A stretch of DNA of 64,000 bases from CAVSUR01 sp963846005. GTDB taxonomy: Bacteria; Actinomycetota; Actinomycetes; Streptosporangiales; Streptosporangiaceae. Shown piece by piece: positions 40,510 to 47,473 of this stretch. Under the pieces are notes generated by a model. It ran no database searches and had not been told where the DNA came from. It saw only the letters and a program-made list of their open reading frames with translations. How positions within the stretch are numbered: position 1 is the stretch's first letter; the number at the start of each line of letters is the position of its first letter. The stretch is from NCBI GenBank assembly GCA_963846005.1, contig CAWJUH010000001.1, positions 806,001 through 870,000 of the forward strand. Direction: 5' to 3'. Made by a program: the position numbers and the translations under genes.

Positions 40510-40986
40510 TCAGCCGCCGGCTGCCGCGCGGCTGCGGTCTTCGCGGATCGCGTCGATGGCCATGACCACGGCGAGGACGAATACCTGGTCCTCGCCATCG
40601 GCGATATCCACGGTGAGCTTCTCCCGCAGCGCCCGTTCCCTGACCACCCTCGCCACCGGCTGGCCAAGGCGGCTCAGCGTGCAGTTCCGGCCGGTGAAGC
40701 TGCCTTCCGCGGTGATGGGGCCCGAGCGGGAATCGGCCTGGTAGTGCTGGCCGAAGACGCCCTGATGACGCACCTCGCCCGCGGAAGCACCGCCGAGCAG
40801 GATCTCGTAACGGCTGCCCATCCCGCGCTTGCGGATCACGGCGACCTCGCGGCCGGCCTGATCGCGGACCGACAACTGGCGGCGCAGCCCCGGGCTGTGC
40901 CGCACCTCGAACACGGGCACGCCGACCTGGTCGGTGATCGTGAACTGCGGCAGCAGCGACCACTTGCTGGCGGCGACGTATCGCAT
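40510..40986 (-). CDS. LURP-one-related (tubby/scramblase-like fold) protein
   Basis: A 158-residue protein of repeating beta strands: LLPQFTITDQVGVPVFEVRH, LSVRDQAGREVAVIRKRG, YEILLGGASAGEVRH and the final hydrophobic helix VFVLAVVMAIDAIRED. The strand order with a buried C-terminal helix is typical of the LURP-one/DUF567 family, related to tubby C-terminal and phospholipid scramblase folds. The function in bacteria is unknown. It is transcribed toward lhr and away from nothing obvious; the lyase gene behind it is on the same strand, 55 bp upstream. Confidence 0.75.
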   Translation of the reverse strand: MRYVAASKWSLLPQFTITDQVGVPVFEVRHSPGLRRQLSVRDQAGREVAVIRKRGMGSRYEILLGGASAGEVRHQGVFGQHYQADSRSGPITAEGSFTGRNCTLSRLGQPVARVVRERALREKLTVDIADGEDQVFVLAVVMAIDAIREDRSRAAAGG

Positions 40987-41040
40987 ACTCCGCAGTCTCG
41001 CGCACTCGCCGGAGTGCGCCTACCCGGTGCCCCCGCGCGC

Positions 41041-42603
41041 CTACCCGGTCCCTGGCGGATCCCCGGTCCCCGGCGGCTCCGCGGCCCCCGGCGGCGGGAT
41101 CGCCGCAGCCAGGTCGGGCAGCAGCCGCCCGGCCAGCTCCAGGTCGCCGTCCAGCGGGCGGTCTGCGTTGGCCGCGGGCAGGCGCTGGTGCACCAGATCC
41201 CATAGCGCCTTCAGGCCCGGCCCGGCGGGCCGGAGGCCGCGCAGCCGCAGGGCCCGGACCGCGGCGACCAGCTCGCAGGCCAGCACGCTGCGGTAGGCGT
41301 CCACCACGTCGGTGGACGACCGGGCGGACTGGGTGGAGAACCCGGCGTGCTCCTCCATCCCGCGCGACAGCACGGCGCTGCCGAGCGCGGCCGGGTTAGC
41401 CAGCCGCCGGATGTCGGCCACCGCGGAATGTGACACGTACTCCAGGATCATGATCCCCGAGCTGCCGGCCGGCCCGGTCGCCTGGAACGGGGCCAGGCCG
41501 GTGAAGGCCGGCTCGACCAGCGTGCCGAGCCGGGCCGCGGACAGCGCGGCGGCCTGGAACAGCGCGGCCCGGACGGTGTCCAGGGCCAGGCCGACGTAGG
41601 CGGTGTGGAAGTTGCCGTTGTGCCAGACCGCGTGCCCCGCCACGTCGACCAGCGGGTTCTCCGCGGCGGCGTTCAGGTCGCGGCCGATCACCGTCTCGGC
41701 GTGCCGGACGGCGTCCAGCGCCGGGCCGTGCACCTGCGGCAGCGCCCGGTAGCCGTAGGGGTCCTGGATCCGGTCCGGCGGCCGCTCGCTGCCCGCGAGC
41801 AGTCCCCGCATGGCCGCCGCGGCGGCCTGCTGGCCCGGATGCGGGCGGGCGCGCTGCACCGCCGCGGCGTAGGGCTCGGCCGAGGCCCCGACGGCCAGGT
41901 GCGACAGCGCCGCGACCGGCAGCGCGGCCCGCAGCAGCAGGCCCAGATCGTGGCAGGCCAGCGCGGCCTCGCCGAGCGTCGCCGCGTTGCTGGAGATGAA
42001 CGCGAGCGCCTGGTCCGGCGCGAGCGCGAACCGCGGCGGCGCGGCGCCGGCCAGAGCGCCGGCGGCGGCACCTGCGGCAGTGGTGGTGGCGGCGGTCCTG
42101 GTTTCCGGCCGCCAGTCGCGCTCGCCCAGCAGGCACAGCGCGATCGCGGCCAGGGCAGTCAGGTCGCCGGTGCCGATCGCGCCGTAGCGCGGGTTCGGGG
42201 CGCCCCGGCCCTGGTTGACGCAGTCGGCCAGCACGCCGAGCACGGCGGCGTCCACGCCCGAGCCGCCGGCCGCGATCTGGTTGGCCCGCACGACCAGGGT
42301 GGCGAGGCCGAGCTCGGGGGCCGTGAGCGGCCCGCTGCCGCCCGCGTGGCTGCGCAGCAGCCGCAGCCCGTGGTCCGCGGCCTGCGCGGGCGGGACCTGC
42401 TGCTCGCGGTTGGCGCCCACGCCGGTGCTGCGGCCGTAGACCGGCCGGAGCGCGGCCAGCCGCGCGGCGGTGGCCGCCGCGGCCGCGGCACGCTCCCGGC
42501 CCGGTTCGCTGACCTGGACGCGGACCAGCCGCCGGGCCGCGCGCGCGACCTGGTCACAGGTCAGCGAGGTCCCGTCGAGCAGCAAAACCTCCGGCTCTGG
42601 CAC
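41041..42603 (-). CDS. Aromatic amino acid lyase (HAL/PAL) family protein lacking the canonical MIO triad
   Basis: A 520-residue member of the histidine/phenylalanine ammonia-lyase fold. Seen: catalytic Tyr56 in VYGRSTGVGANR, RIQDPYGYRALPQVHG, ENPLVDVAGHAVWHNGNFH, GSSGIMILEYVSHSAVADIRRLANP and GMEEHAGFS. The active-site loop, GSVGASGDLAPLAH in true lyases, is here RYGAIGTGDLTALA (residues 139-152): the Ala-Ser-Gly that cyclises to MIO is replaced by Gly-Thr-Gly and one residue is missing. GTG 42603 has GGGAG upstream. It is divergent from the Rrf2 gene. Deamination by the usual chemistry is doubtful; the function is unassigned. Confidence 0.82.
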   Translation of the reverse strand: MPEPEVLLLDGTSLTCDQVARAARRLVRVQVSEPGRERAAAAAATAARLAALRPVYGRSTGVGANREQQVPPAQAADHGLRLLRSHAGGSGPLTAPELGLATLVVRANQIAAGGSGVDAAVLGVLADCVNQGRGAPNPRYGAIGTGDLTALAAIALCLLGERDWRPETRTAATTTAAGAAAGALAGAAPPRFALAPDQALAFISSNAATLGEAALACHDLGLLLRAALPVAALSHLAVGASAEPYAAAVQRARPHPGQQAAAAAMRGLLAGSERPPDRIQDPYGYRALPQVHGPALDAVRHAETVIGRDLNAAAENPLVDVAGHAVWHNGNFHTAYVGLALDTVRAALFQAAALSAARLGTLVEPAFTGLAPFQATGPAGSSGIMILEYVSHSAVADIRRLANPAALGSAVLSRGMEEHAGFSTQSARSSTDVVDAYRSVLACELVAAVRALRLRGLRPAGPGLKALWDLVHQRLPAANADRPLDGDLELAGRLLPDLAAAIPPPGAAEPPGTGDPPGTG

Positions 42604-42770
42604 GTGCTACTCCCGTTCTGCTCTCCCGCTCTGCTCCCCCGGCCAGACGGCGCCGGCGGGCGGTATTGCACGATAGCCGCAGGCCGGGTTGGGGCGCGGA
42701 GGGTGCCGGATGGGTATCGGTGGGTGCGGCGGTCGCACCTAGCCGGCCGATTAGCTGCATAATGCTTGAC

Positions 42771-43220
42771 ATGCGTTTGTCCGCCCGAGCTGACTACGCC
42801 CTGCGCGCTGCCATCGAGCTGGCCGCCTCCGGGGGCGGCCACGTCACGGCCGATCAGCTGGCCCGGACGCAGCACATCCCCGGCAAGTTCCTCGAGGCCA
42901 TCCTGACCCAGCTGCGGCGGGCCGGCCTGGTCCGCAGCCAGCGCGGTCCCGACGGCGGCTTCTGGCTGGCCCGGCCGGCCGGGGAGATCTCGCTTGCCGA
43001 CATCATCAGGGCCATCGACGGCCCGCTGGTGGGCGTGCGCGGCGAGCGGCCGGAGAACCTCGGCTACATCGGCGCGGCCGAGCCGCTGCAGACCGTGTGG
43101 ATCGCGCTGCGCGCGAACGAGCGGGCCATCCTGGAAGACGTCACGCTGGAGCACATCGTCACCGGCGCGCTGCCGGACCGGGTCCAGGTCCTCGCCGACG
43201 ACCCGCGCGCCTGGGCGTAG
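42771..43220 (+). CDS. Rrf2-family transcriptional regulator without cluster cysteines
   Basis: A 149-residue regulator starting MRLSARADYALRAAIELA, with the winged helix-turn-helix through TADQLARTQHIPGKFLEAILTQLRRAGLVRSQRGPDGGF and the wing WLARPAGEISLADIIRAIDG. It contains no cysteine, so unlike IscR or NsrR it cannot bind an Fe-S cluster; it is closer to CymR-type members. ATG 42771 matches the family start; CATAAT at 42758-42763 is placed as a -10 box for a leaderless message, and no ribosome-binding site is seen. It may control the divergent lyase gene or a sulfur-related operon; both are guesses. Confidence 0.85.
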   Translation: MRLSARADYALRAAIELAASGGGHVTADQLARTQHIPGKFLEAILTQLRRAGLVRSQRGPDGGFWLARPAGEISLADIIRAIDGPLVGVRGERPENLGYIGAAEPLQTVWIALRANERAILEDVTLEHIVTGALPDRVQVLADDPRAWA

Positions 43221-43235
43221 CCGCCTGTCACGCAG

Positions 43236-43263
43236 AAAGCCCGGGCGGTATGGCCCGGGCTTT
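43236..43263. terminator. Bidirectional terminator between the Rrf2 gene and clgR
   Basis: AAAGCCCGGGC and its exact complement GCCCGGGCTTT enclose a 6-nt loop. The A-run and T-run at the ends make it usable from both convergent genes. Confidence 0.85.
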
Positions 43264-43294
43264 CGCGCTCAAGCTGAGTGACGCGCCGCCTGAC

Positions 43295-43776
43295 TTAGAC
43301 CGGCACCATGTTCGTGATGTCGTGCGCGGACCGGGCGACCTGCTCGAAGGCGGGCTCGGTCAGCGGCAGCGCCGGGTCCAGCACCAGCCGCTTCGCGGAC
43401 GCGACCGGCAGCCGGGCACCAGCCGGCGCCGGGCGGCGGACCGCCGAGGCCACCGGGGCAGTCGCGGGCGCGCCGTCCTGGCCGGACTTGGCCGGGACGC
43501 CGAGGGCCGGCGGACACCGCTGAAGACGGGCTCGTTCTGCAGTTCGGCGAGCGCGAACGTGTCGGAAACCTCGCGCAGCACCTGGGACAGCGGGGCGCCC
43601 AGGGCGCCGCAGATGGAGGCCAGCAGCTCGGAGGATGCTTCCTTCTGGCCGCGCTCGACTTCGGACAGGTAGCCGAGCGACACGCGGGCCGCGGCCGAGA
43701 CTTCCCGGAGGGTGCGACCCTGCCGGAGGCGCAGCCGCCGCAACGCGTCACCGAGCAAGTGACGAAGCAGCACCAT
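43295..43776 (-). CDS. clgR: ClgR-type XRE regulator of proteolysis genes, with a frameshift
   Basis: The N-terminal 75 residues (VLLRHLLGDALRRLRLRQG, LREVSAAARVSLGYLSEVERGQKEAS) are the XRE helix-turn-helix of actinobacterial ClgR, which activates clp protease and other stress genes. ATG 43776 has GGAGGG just upstream; an ATG at 43800 is less likely. After NEPVFSGV the frame becomes Arg-rich, while another frame gives PALGVPAKSGQDGAP, ASAKRLVLDPALPL and a C-terminus EPAFEQVARSAHDITNMVPV. The interval of 482 bp lacks one base, near 43505-43530. In Streptomyces the ClgR C-terminus is a ClpP degradation signal; here it ends in Val. Confidence 0.8.
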
Positions 43777-43882
43777 CGTCGCCCTCCCATCCGAGGTCAT
43801 TGACCCGACTCTCTCACGTTACCTGCCCGCTCAGACAGTCCGGCAACGGGCCCAGTCACGCGTCAAATACGTAACGCTGTAA

Positions 43883-44407
43883 TCAGCGTGGTTCTTCCCC
43901 CTGCCGGACCCGCTGCCACTCCCCCGCCGGGGCCGCCTCCCGCAGCACCGTCAGCAGCAGCGACAGCACCCGTTGCACGGTCGCCTGCCGGATGGCCTGG
44001 CGGCCGCCGGCCAGCGACAAAGGCTCGACTCTACCGCCGTCCGGGCCGGACACGGCGATGTACACGGTGCCGGCCGGCTTGCCCTCGGCCGGGCCGGGGC
44101 CGGCCACCCCGGTGGTGGCCGCGCCGAAGGTGGCGCCCAGCCGCTGCCGGACGCCGGCCGCCATCTCCCCCGCAACATGCGGGTCGACGGCGCCGCGGGC
44201 GTCCAGCAGATCCCGGGATACGCCGAGCAGCTCGGCCTTCAGCCCGGTGGCGTAGGCGACCACGCCGCCGCGGAACACCGCCGAGGAACCGGGCACGCTG
44301 GTCAGCGCGGCGGCGACCAGCCCGCCGGTGAGCGACTCGGCGACGGCGACGGTAGCCGGGCGGGCCGCGAGCAGCGCGACCGCCTCGGCCGCGCGCGGGT
44401 CGGTCAT
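43883..44407 (-). CDS. pncC: Nicotinamide-nucleotide amidohydrolase (CinA C-terminal domain)
   Basis: A 174-residue stand-alone CinA_C domain that deamidates NMN to nicotinate mononucleotide in pyridine-nucleotide salvage. Signatures are VAVAESLTGGLVAAALTSVPGSSAVFRGGVVAYATGLK (in pieces) and ATTGVAGPGPAEGKPAGTVYIA. The N-terminal COG1058 half of full CinA is absent. Its ATG overlaps the pgsA stop by four bases. It is followed by clgR after a 106-bp gap containing the clgR promoter. Confidence 0.9.
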   Translation of the reverse strand: MTDPRAAEAVALLAARPATVAVAESLTGGLVAAALTSVPGSSAVFRGGVVAYATGLKAELLGVSRDLLDARGAVDPHVAGEMAAGVRQRLGATFGAATTGVAGPGPAEGKPAGTVYIAVSGPDGGRVEPLSLAGGRQAIRQATVQRVLSLLLTVLREAAPAGEWQRVRQGEEPR

Positions 44408-45015
44408 CGCTCGGTCTCGTGGTGCGGCACGGCCCGGTGCAGCCGCACGGCCCGGCCCACGTAGTCGGCGCCGGTCACGACGGTGGCCACCACGGCCAGC
44501 CCCATCGTCACCTCCCGGGCCACCCCGAGCGGCCCGGGCAGCACGTACAGGCTGATCGCGATGACCTGCAGCACCATCTTGATCTTGCCGCCGCGGGTGG
44601 CGGCGATGACGCCGCGCCTGATGACCCAGAACCGCAGCGCGGTCACGCCCAGCTCGCGGGCCAGGATCACCACGGTCACCCACCACGGCAGCTGGCCCTG
44701 GGCCGACAGCGTCACCAGCGCCGAGCCGGTCAGCGCCTTGTCGGCGGTGGTGTCGGCGATCTTGCCGAAGTCGGTGATCAGGTTGCGGCGGCGGGCGAGA
44801 TGGCCGTCCAGCAGGTCGGTGACCGAGGCCAGCGCGAAGATGGCGAACGCGGCGATCCGGTAGGCCGTGCCGCCGGCCAGCAGCAGCCAGACGAACAGCG
44901 GGACCAGCAGCAGCCGGGCCACGGTGAGGGCGTTGGCGATGTTGACCAGGCCGGGCGGCGCTGCCGGGTCCGGCGAGGTCTCGCGGGCCGGGGTGCCGGC
45001 CTCAGGCTGGCGCAA
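44404..45015 (-). CDS. pgsA: CDP-diacylglycerol-glycerol-3-phosphate 3-phosphatidyltransferase
   Basis: A 203-residue membrane enzyme making phosphatidylglycerol phosphate. The CDP-alcohol phosphotransferase motif D-x2-D-G-x2-A-R-x8-G-x3-D-x3-D is intact in DLLDGHLARRRNLITDFGKIADTTADK. About five membrane helices are seen, e.g. LLLVPLFVWLLLAGG and IAAFAIFALASV. The frame opens with TTG at 45015, overlapping rimO by 14 bp; a later in-frame GTG before NIANALT is possible. Confidence 0.9.
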   Translation of the reverse strand: MRQPEAGTPARETSPDPAAPPGLVNIANALTVARLLLVPLFVWLLLAGGTAYRIAAFAIFALASVTDLLDGHLARRRNLITDFGKIADTTADKALTGSALVTLSAQGQLPWWVTVVILARELGVTALRFWVIRRGVIAATRGGKIKMVLQVIAISLYVLPGPLGVAREVTMGLAVVATVVTGADYVGRAVRLHRAVPHHETER

Positions 45016-46537
45016 CGTGCGCCCGCAGCTGGGGCCCGGCGGCCGGCGAGCCGGGGGCCGGGCCGATGGCCTCCGCGGTCAGGTCGGCCCCGGCGTTGCC
45101 GGTGATCGTGACCGCGACCAGGTCCCCGGCCGCGAGCGGGAAGCCGGCGGTGACCTCGGCCGAGCCGTCGACCTCGGGGGCCTGGTGCGCCGCCCGGCCG
45201 GCGTAGCGGCCGCCGCCGAGGTCCTCCTCGATCAGCACCTCGGCGATCTCGCCGCAGCGCTCGGCGGCCCGCTGGTCCATCAGCTCGTCGGCCAGGGCGG
45301 CCAGCCCGGAGACCCGTGCCGCGATCTCGTCCGCCGGCAGCTGGCCGGGCAGGCCGGCCGCCTCGGTGCCGTCCTCGTCGGAGTACCCGAAGATCCCGAT
45401 CGCGTCCAGCCGGGCGTCGGTGAGGAAGCGCTCCAGCTCGGCCAGGTCGGCCTCGGTCTCGCCGGGGAAGCCGACGATGAAGTTGGAGCGGATCCCGGCC
45501 TGCGGCGCCAGCCGGCGGATCTGGTCGGTGAGCGCGGTGAACCGGGCCCGGTCGCCGAACCGGCGCATCGCCCGCAGCACCGGGCCGCTGGCGTGCTGGA
45601 AGGACAGGTCGAAGTAGGGCGCGACGCCGGGCGTGCCCGCGATGACCTCGGTCAGGCCCGGCCGCAGCTCGGCCGGCTGCAGGTAGCTGACCCGGACCCG
45701 GCTGATCCCGGGCACCGCCGCCAGCTGCGGCAGCACCTTCTCCAGCAGCCGCAGGTCACCCAGGTCCTTGCCGTAGGAGGTGGAGTTCTCGCTCACCAGC
45801 AGCAGCTCGCGGGCACCGTGCCCGGCCAGCCAGCCGGCCTCGGCGATTAGGTCGGCGGGCGGGCGGGAGACGAACGCGCCGCGGAAGGAGGGAATGGCGC
45901 AAAAGCTGCACCGCCGGTCGCAGCCAGAAGCGATCTTGAGCGGGGCGACCAGCCCGCCGCCGAGCCGCCGCCGCAGCACCCGCGGCCCGGACGGCGGCGC
46001 GACCCCCTCGGGCAGGTCCGGGATGGCCGCGGCGGGCGGGCCCGTCACGGTGGCGTGGCCCGGCTGCGCGGTCGCGGCCGGCCCGCGGCGGGCCGGGCTC
46101 AGCGGCAGCAGCTGGCGGCGGTCCCGGGGCTGGTGGGCCTGCCACCGGCGGCCGGCCGCCACGTCGTCCAGCCGCTCCGCGATCGAGGCGTAGTCGTCGA
46201 AGCCGAGCACCTGCGCCTCGGGCAGCGCGTCCGCCAGCTCGGCGCCGTACCGCTCGGCCAGGCAGCCGGCCGCGACCACCTGCGCACCGCCGGAGGCCGC
46301 GCCGAGCAGCTCGTCGATGGACTCCTGCTTGGCGGCCTGGATGAAGCCGCAGGTGTTGACCAGCACCACGTCGGCGTCCGGGCCGTCGGCCAGCGTCCAG
46401 CCGCCCGCCTCCAGCCGCGCCGCGAGCTCCTCGGAGTCGACCTCGTTGCGGGCGCAGCCCAGCGTGACCAGGCTGACGCTGCGCTGGCCGGCGGCGGGCG
46501 GCTCGGCAGCGGCGGGAGCGTCGGGGCGGGACGGCAC
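45002..46537 (-). CDS. rimO: Ribosomal protein S12 methylthiotransferase
   Basis: A 511-residue radical-SAM enzyme that methylthiolates an aspartate of ribosomal protein S12. The N-terminal domain has LVTLGCARNEVDSEEL, VLVNTCGFIQAAKQES and AAGCLAERYG with the three cluster cysteines; the SAM motif is ASGCDRRCSFCAIPSFRG. A TRAM domain ends the protein. The segment QESIDELL distinguishes RimO from MiaB. A Pro/Arg-rich insertion at about residues 135-185 separates the two halves. It begins with GTG at 46537 without a clear ribosome-binding site. Confidence 0.93.
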   Translation of the reverse strand: MPSRPDAPAAAEPPAAGQRSVSLVTLGCARNEVDSEELAARLEAGGWTLADGPDADVVLVNTCGFIQAAKQESIDELLGAASGGAQVVAAGCLAERYGAELADALPEAQVLGFDDYASIAERLDDVAAGRRWQAHQPRDRRQLLPLSPARRGPAATAQPGHATVTGPPAAAIPDLPEGVAPPSGPRVLRRRLGGGLVAPLKIASGCDRRCSFCAIPSFRGAFVSRPPADLIAEAGWLAGHGARELLLVSENSTSYGKDLGDLRLLEKVLPQLAAVPGISRVRVSYLQPAELRPGLTEVIAGTPGVAPYFDLSFQHASGPVLRAMRRFGDRARFTALTDQIRRLAPQAGIRSNFIVGFPGETEADLAELERFLTDARLDAIGIFGYSDEDGTEAAGLPGQLPADEIAARVSGLAALADELMDQRAAERCGEIAEVLIEEDLGGGRYAGRAAHQAPEVDGSAEVTAGFPLAAGDLVAVTITGNAGADLTAEAIGPAPGSPAAGPQLRAHVAPA

Positions 46538-46617
46538 ATCCGCAGACTACGGTAAGACGGTCAGCGCCGGCGCCCGCCGGGCCTGCCCGGTCCCTGATGA
46601 GGGCCCGGTCCCGCCGC

Positions 46618-47358
46618 TCAGCCGGCCCGGCGGCCGGGGCCGAGGGCCAGCGTGACCGGCGCGCCGTTGCCGCCGCGGGCCTTGCGGTGCCCGTTGACCC
46701 GCAGCACCACCCCGCCCGGGTTGCCGAGGGCCAGGTGCGCCGGCCGGCGGACCACCCAGTGCTCGGCCTGGCCGGGCAGCACGGTGCCGTTGAAGATGAC
46801 CCGCCCGGAGACGGTGGTCAGCTCCACCCAGCACGAGCTGGTCGCGGTCAGCTGGATCGACACCCGGTGCCGGTGGCGCGGCCCGGTCGCCGGGTGCGGC
46901 GGCGCGGGCCGGTGGTGCCCGGAGACCGTCTTGCCGTCGGCGGCGGCGTGCTGGCTGGCCGCAGCCGACGCCCGGTTCAGGTAGTGATCGACGGTCAGGT
47001 AGGCGCCGAAGCTGATGACGGCCAGCAGTGCGACCGCCAGGGCCAGCGTCCAGTTCAGCCGGGACCGCTCGCGGATCCGCACCGCGGTGGCCGGCCGGAA
47101 TACCTCGGCCGCGGTGACCGGCGGCACCGTGCCCTGCTCGGCGTCGTACTCGGCGAGGAGCGGCCCGGGGTCGGCGCCGACCGCGCGGGCGATGTTGCGG
47201 ATGTGGCCGCGGGCGTAGAAGTCGCCGCCGCAGGCGGAGAAGTCGTCACGCTCGATGCCGCGGATGATGGTCTCCCGGATGCACGTCCGGTGACTGACCT
47301 GAGCGATGGTCAGCCCGGCCTGCCGGCGCTCCTGCGCCAGGGCGTCGCCAATGCTCAC
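46618..47358 (-). CDS. rodZ: RodZ-like helix-turn-helix membrane protein
   Basis: A 246-residue protein with an N-terminal XRE-type domain (IGDALAQERRQAGLTIAQVSHRTCIRETIIRGIE, residues 3-38), one membrane helix LALAVALLAVISFGAYLTVDHY (about 104-125) and a C-terminal DUF4115 beta domain (VSIQLTATSSCWVELTTVSG, LGNPGGVVLRVNG). This is the architecture of RodZ, which links MreB to the cell wall; in actinobacteria its partner is less clear. GTG 47358 has GGAGG seven bases upstream. It sits between ftsK and rimO, as in related genomes. Confidence 0.85.
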   Translation of the reverse strand: MSIGDALAQERRQAGLTIAQVSHRTCIRETIIRGIERDDFSACGGDFYARGHIRNIARAVGADPGPLLAEYDAEQGTVPPVTAAEVFRPATAVRIRERSRLNWTLALAVALLAVISFGAYLTVDHYLNRASAAASQHAAADGKTVSGHHRPAPPHPATGPRHRHRVSIQLTATSSCWVELTTVSGRVIFNGTVLPGQAEHWVVRRPAHLALGNPGGVVLRVNGHRKARGGNGAPVTLALGPGRRAG

Positions 47359-47473
47359 GTGCTGCCTCCACTGCGGTGGTCCCCCGTCCGGCGGTTACCC
47401 GCCGGAGCCAGTAACGAAGAGTAGTCGACTGATTACACAGAGGCCACGACCCGCGCGGGGTGATTCCAGCCGG

